From DATFVA01 sp963721075 (GTDB lineage Bacteria; Bacteroidota; Ignavibacteria; Ignavibacteriales; Ignavibacteriaceae): DNA of 64,000 bases. The stretch covers positions 1-64,000 of the forward strand of contig CAVRHV010000016.1 of the NCBI GenBank assembly GCA_963721075.1, read 5' to 3'. Shown here in pieces: positions 62,187 through 64,000 of this stretch. The notes below the pieces were generated by a model that was not told the origin of the DNA, made no database searches, and was given only the letters and a program-made list of their open reading frames with translations. Position 1 is the stretch's first letter; the number at the start of each line of letters is the position of its first letter. The translations under genes and the position numbers were made by a program.

Positions 62187-62867
62187 ATGGATACATTACA
62201 ATTACTTGTTAATAAATTCAAAGCTGCAGTCCTATCTATTCTTTTAATAATTCCTTTTTTAAGCTGGAATTGTTCTGCCGGATCAGCCGGTATTGTTAAT
62301 ATTGGAATAGCAAAAGATGAGGTTATTAATTACCATAAAAGCGGGCAATATGATAATGATTTGCGGGAGGCGATTAAGGATGCTGAAGAAAAATTCAACG
62401 AGGTAGATGCAGGTCCGAATTCAGCTGTTGTTTTTGATATAGATGAAACAGCAATTACAAGTTATGAATATTACAGGAAATGGGATTTCGGATACGTTCC
62501 CAAATATTTTGATATGTGGGTTGATAGTGCAAAAGCTCCGGCCATTCTCCCGGTTCTCGACCTGTACAATTATCTCTTAAAGAGAAATTTCAGGATAATA
62601 TTTATAACAGGAAGAAAAGAATATCAATATGAGTCTACATTTAAGAACCTGATTAATGCCGGATATTCAAAATTTGATACTTTAATTGTCAAAGGAGAGG
62701 AATATTCAGGTAAAACAGCAGAAAAGTTTAAATCAGAAAAAAGATCCGAACTTGCAGAAAAGGGATACACAATAGCAGCCACTGTGGGAGATCAATGGAG
62801 TGATCTATCCGGGCCTTACCACGGAATCCAGGTCAAGATACCAAATTATATGTATATCATTTATTAA
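62187..62867 (+). CDS. HAD-superfamily acid phosphatase (class B-like)
   Basis: A 226-residue exported enzyme. The signal-like segment (about 12-30) ends LSWNCSAG and could be a lipoprotein signal. The HAD motif I is VVFDIDETAIT (D-x-D-E-T), motif II is in FITGRKEY, and motif III/IV GDQWSDLSG is at the C-terminus. This matches PF03767-type acid phosphatases, which dephosphorylate small organic phosphates in the envelope. It follows the esterase gene in a likely two-gene operon. Confidence 0.87.
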   Translation: MDTLQLLVNKFKAAVLSILLIIPFLSWNCSAGSAGIVNIGIAKDEVINYHKSGQYDNDLREAIKDAEEKFNEVDAGPNSAVVFDIDETAITSYEYYRKWDFGYVPKYFDMWVDSAKAPAILPVLDLYNYLLKRNFRIIFITGRKEYQYESTFKNLINAGYSKFDTLIVKGEEYSGKTAEKFKSEKRSELAEKGYTIAATVGDQWSDLSGPYHGIQVKIPNYMYIIY

Positions 62868-62999
62868 AGGAAGAATACCTTCAGGCACCTGTTTTATAGG
62901 TCTTGTACAACGCAGCGATCCCTTCATTTTTACTTAATGCCCCATTAAAATTTTCATTATATTTGAAACTTAGACTCAATTTATAACAAAAGGAATAAA

Positions 63000-64000
63000 A
63001 TGTCTCTGACCGAAATTCCAAAGGCATACGATCCCGCTATAGTAGAAGATAAATGGTATAGTTACTGGCTTGAAAACAAGTTCTTCCATTCAGAAGTTAA
63101 TGAGGATAAAGAACCATTCACCATTGTAATTCCTCCCCCTAATGTTACCGGTATGCTTACGATGGGCCATATCCTTAATAATACGATACAGGATGTTTTT
63201 ATACGGGTGAAAAGGATGCAGGGTTATAATGCCTGCTGGGTGCCGGGAACGGATCATGCTTCAATTGCAACAGAAACTAAGGTAACTAACTACCTTAAAG
63301 AAAAAGATATTGATAAGAAAGATATCGGCAGGGATGAATTTATTAAGTATTGCTGGGAATGGACAGAAAAATACGGCGGCATTATTATACAGCAGCTGAA
63401 AAAACTCGGGGTAAGCTGCGACTGGGACCGTGAACGCTTTACTATGGATGATGAATACTACAAAGAGGTAATAAAGGCATTCGTAAGTCTATATAGTGAA
63501 GGTAAGATATACCGGGGCTACCGTATGGTTAACTGGGACCCGGCCAGCCGGTCGGCTATTTCTGATGAGGAGGTTATTTACCGAAATGTAAGCGGGAAGC
63601 TCTGGTATTTTAAATACCCCGTTAAGGAATCCAATGGATACATTGTTGTTGCAACCACCCGTCCGGAAACAATGCTGGGAGATACCGGAATAGCTGTTAA
63701 TCCCAATGATGAAAGGTACAAGAAATTAATCGGCAAAAAAGTTATGCTGCCGATTGCGGATAGAGAAATCCCTGTCTTTGCAGATGATTATGTTGATATG
63801 GATTTTGGAACCGGTGCTGTTAAAGTTACTCCTGCTCATGACATTAACGACTATGAGATGGGTAAAAGACATGAACTGGATTCCATTAATATATTCAATG
63901 AAGACGGCACAACGAATTCTAATGTTCCGGATTTTTTGAGTAATCTTGACCGTTTTGAGGTAAGGAAAAAAGTTGTTGCCAGAATGGAAGAGCTGAAGCT
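63000..64000 (+). CDS. valS: Valyl-tRNA synthetase, N-terminal part (runs off the window)
   Basis: 333 complete codons are visible; a full ValS is about 880 residues, so the gene continues beyond 64000. It charges tRNA-Val with valine. The N-terminus is typical (PKAYDPAIVEDKWYSYW), the HIGH-type motif appears as GMLTMGHIL (about residue 57), and FIRVKRMQGYNACWVPGTDHASIATE follows. The editing domain begins with VVATTRPETMLGDT. AAAGGAA precedes the ATG at 63000. The KMSKS motif lies outside the window. Confidence 0.96.
   Translation, partial: MSLTEIPKAYDPAIVEDKWYSYWLENKFFHSEVNEDKEPFTIVIPPPNVTGMLTMGHILNNTIQDVFIRVKRMQGYNACWVPGTDHASIATETKVTNYLKEKDIDKKDIGRDEFIKYCWEWTEKYGGIIIQQLKKLGVSCDWDRERFTMDDEYYKEVIKAFVSLYSEGKIYRGYRMVNWDPASRSAISDEEVIYRNVSGKLWYFKYPVKESNGYIVVATTRPETMLGDTGIAVNPNDERYKKLIGKKVMLPIADREIPVFADDYVDMDFGTGAVKVTPAHDINDYEMGKRHELDSINIFNEDGTTNSNVPDFLSNLDRFEVRKKVVARMEELK

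Overview
The window is a moderately AT-rich, densely coded bacterial segment from the Fibrobacterota-Chlorobiota-Bacteroidota side of the tree, most likely class Ignavibacteria or a close relative. The main evidence is a set of large secreted proteins ending in a type IX secretion (T9SS) type A sorting domain with the linker motif N-Y-P-N-P-F-N-P, which is characteristic of Ignavibacteria. A PorV/PorQ-like protein, a TonB-dependent receptor with a carboxypeptidase-like N-terminal domain, propeller-type sensor kinases and some purine-rich AGGAGG-type ribosome binding sites agree with this. No species can be named from the sequence alone.

Layout. (1) 1-10491: a tRNA-Lys(CUU)-bounded accessory segment. 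The intact tRNA lies at 10419-10491 on the minus strand, and 3'-terminal fragments of it recur in the same orientation at about 55-111 and 8555-8570. Between them are a propeller sensor kinase, its LuxR-type response regulator and two secreted beta-helix proteins, all read leftward, plus a decayed C-terminal piece of a type IIG restriction-modification enzyme and a TspO-like membrane protein. Matching 18-bp palindromes sit before the regulator gene and before the beta-helix genes. 12-bp iterons occur just inside both outer tRNA copies. (2) 10626-19629: mostly minus-strand genes: a Ycf48/BNR-type secreted protein, an S9 peptidase, an LA_2272 repeat protein, small redox and membrane genes, two DoxX paralogues and a FecR-like protein with an anti-sigma-type zinc finger. 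(3) 20116-25748: a membrane protein, an orphan OmpR-type regulator, two TPR paralogues (one frameshifted), a HEAT protein, a lipoprotein with two GH2-type sugar-binding modules, debris of a T9SS gene, and a TrmB-type regulator. (4) 25832-31791: an envelope thiol cluster with two Omp28/thioredoxin-like proteins, a small T9SS protein, a TlpA-like thioredoxin and an outer-membrane barrel. (5) 32465-40760: an operon for a DUF4397 lipoprotein, a TonB-dependent receptor broken by two frameshifts, a very large secreted protein and a PorV-like protein, closed by a strong terminator.

(6) 40844-49930: a lipocalin-like protein, an SGNH hydrolase with TPRs, a MOP-type transporter, a DPP IV-type peptidase and a LigD end-joining ligase split by two single-base frameshifts. 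(7) 50009-53723: an unknown membrane protein, a lysine-rich exported protein and an OmpR/EnvZ-type two-component pair interleaved with intrinsic terminators. (8) 53840-64000: housekeeping genes: pruA, a thioredoxin-like protein, a calcineurin-like phosphatase, DUF2203, DUF6265, serC with its frequent neighbour DUF1015, an esterase, a HAD acid phosphatase and the first third of valS.

Functionally, the window is dominated by surface biology: T9SS cargo, PorV and TonB machinery, extracytoplasmic thiol chemistry and regulators that probably sense extracellular material. Five frameshifts fall in otherwise well-preserved genes (one TPR gene, two in the TonB receptor, two in ligD). The ligD pair fits short homopolymers, so either assembly indels or very recent inactivation are possible. 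The most promising new biology is the tRNA-Lys-bounded sensor/secreted-protein island with its paired operators and end iterons, and the redox-rich T9SS cluster.
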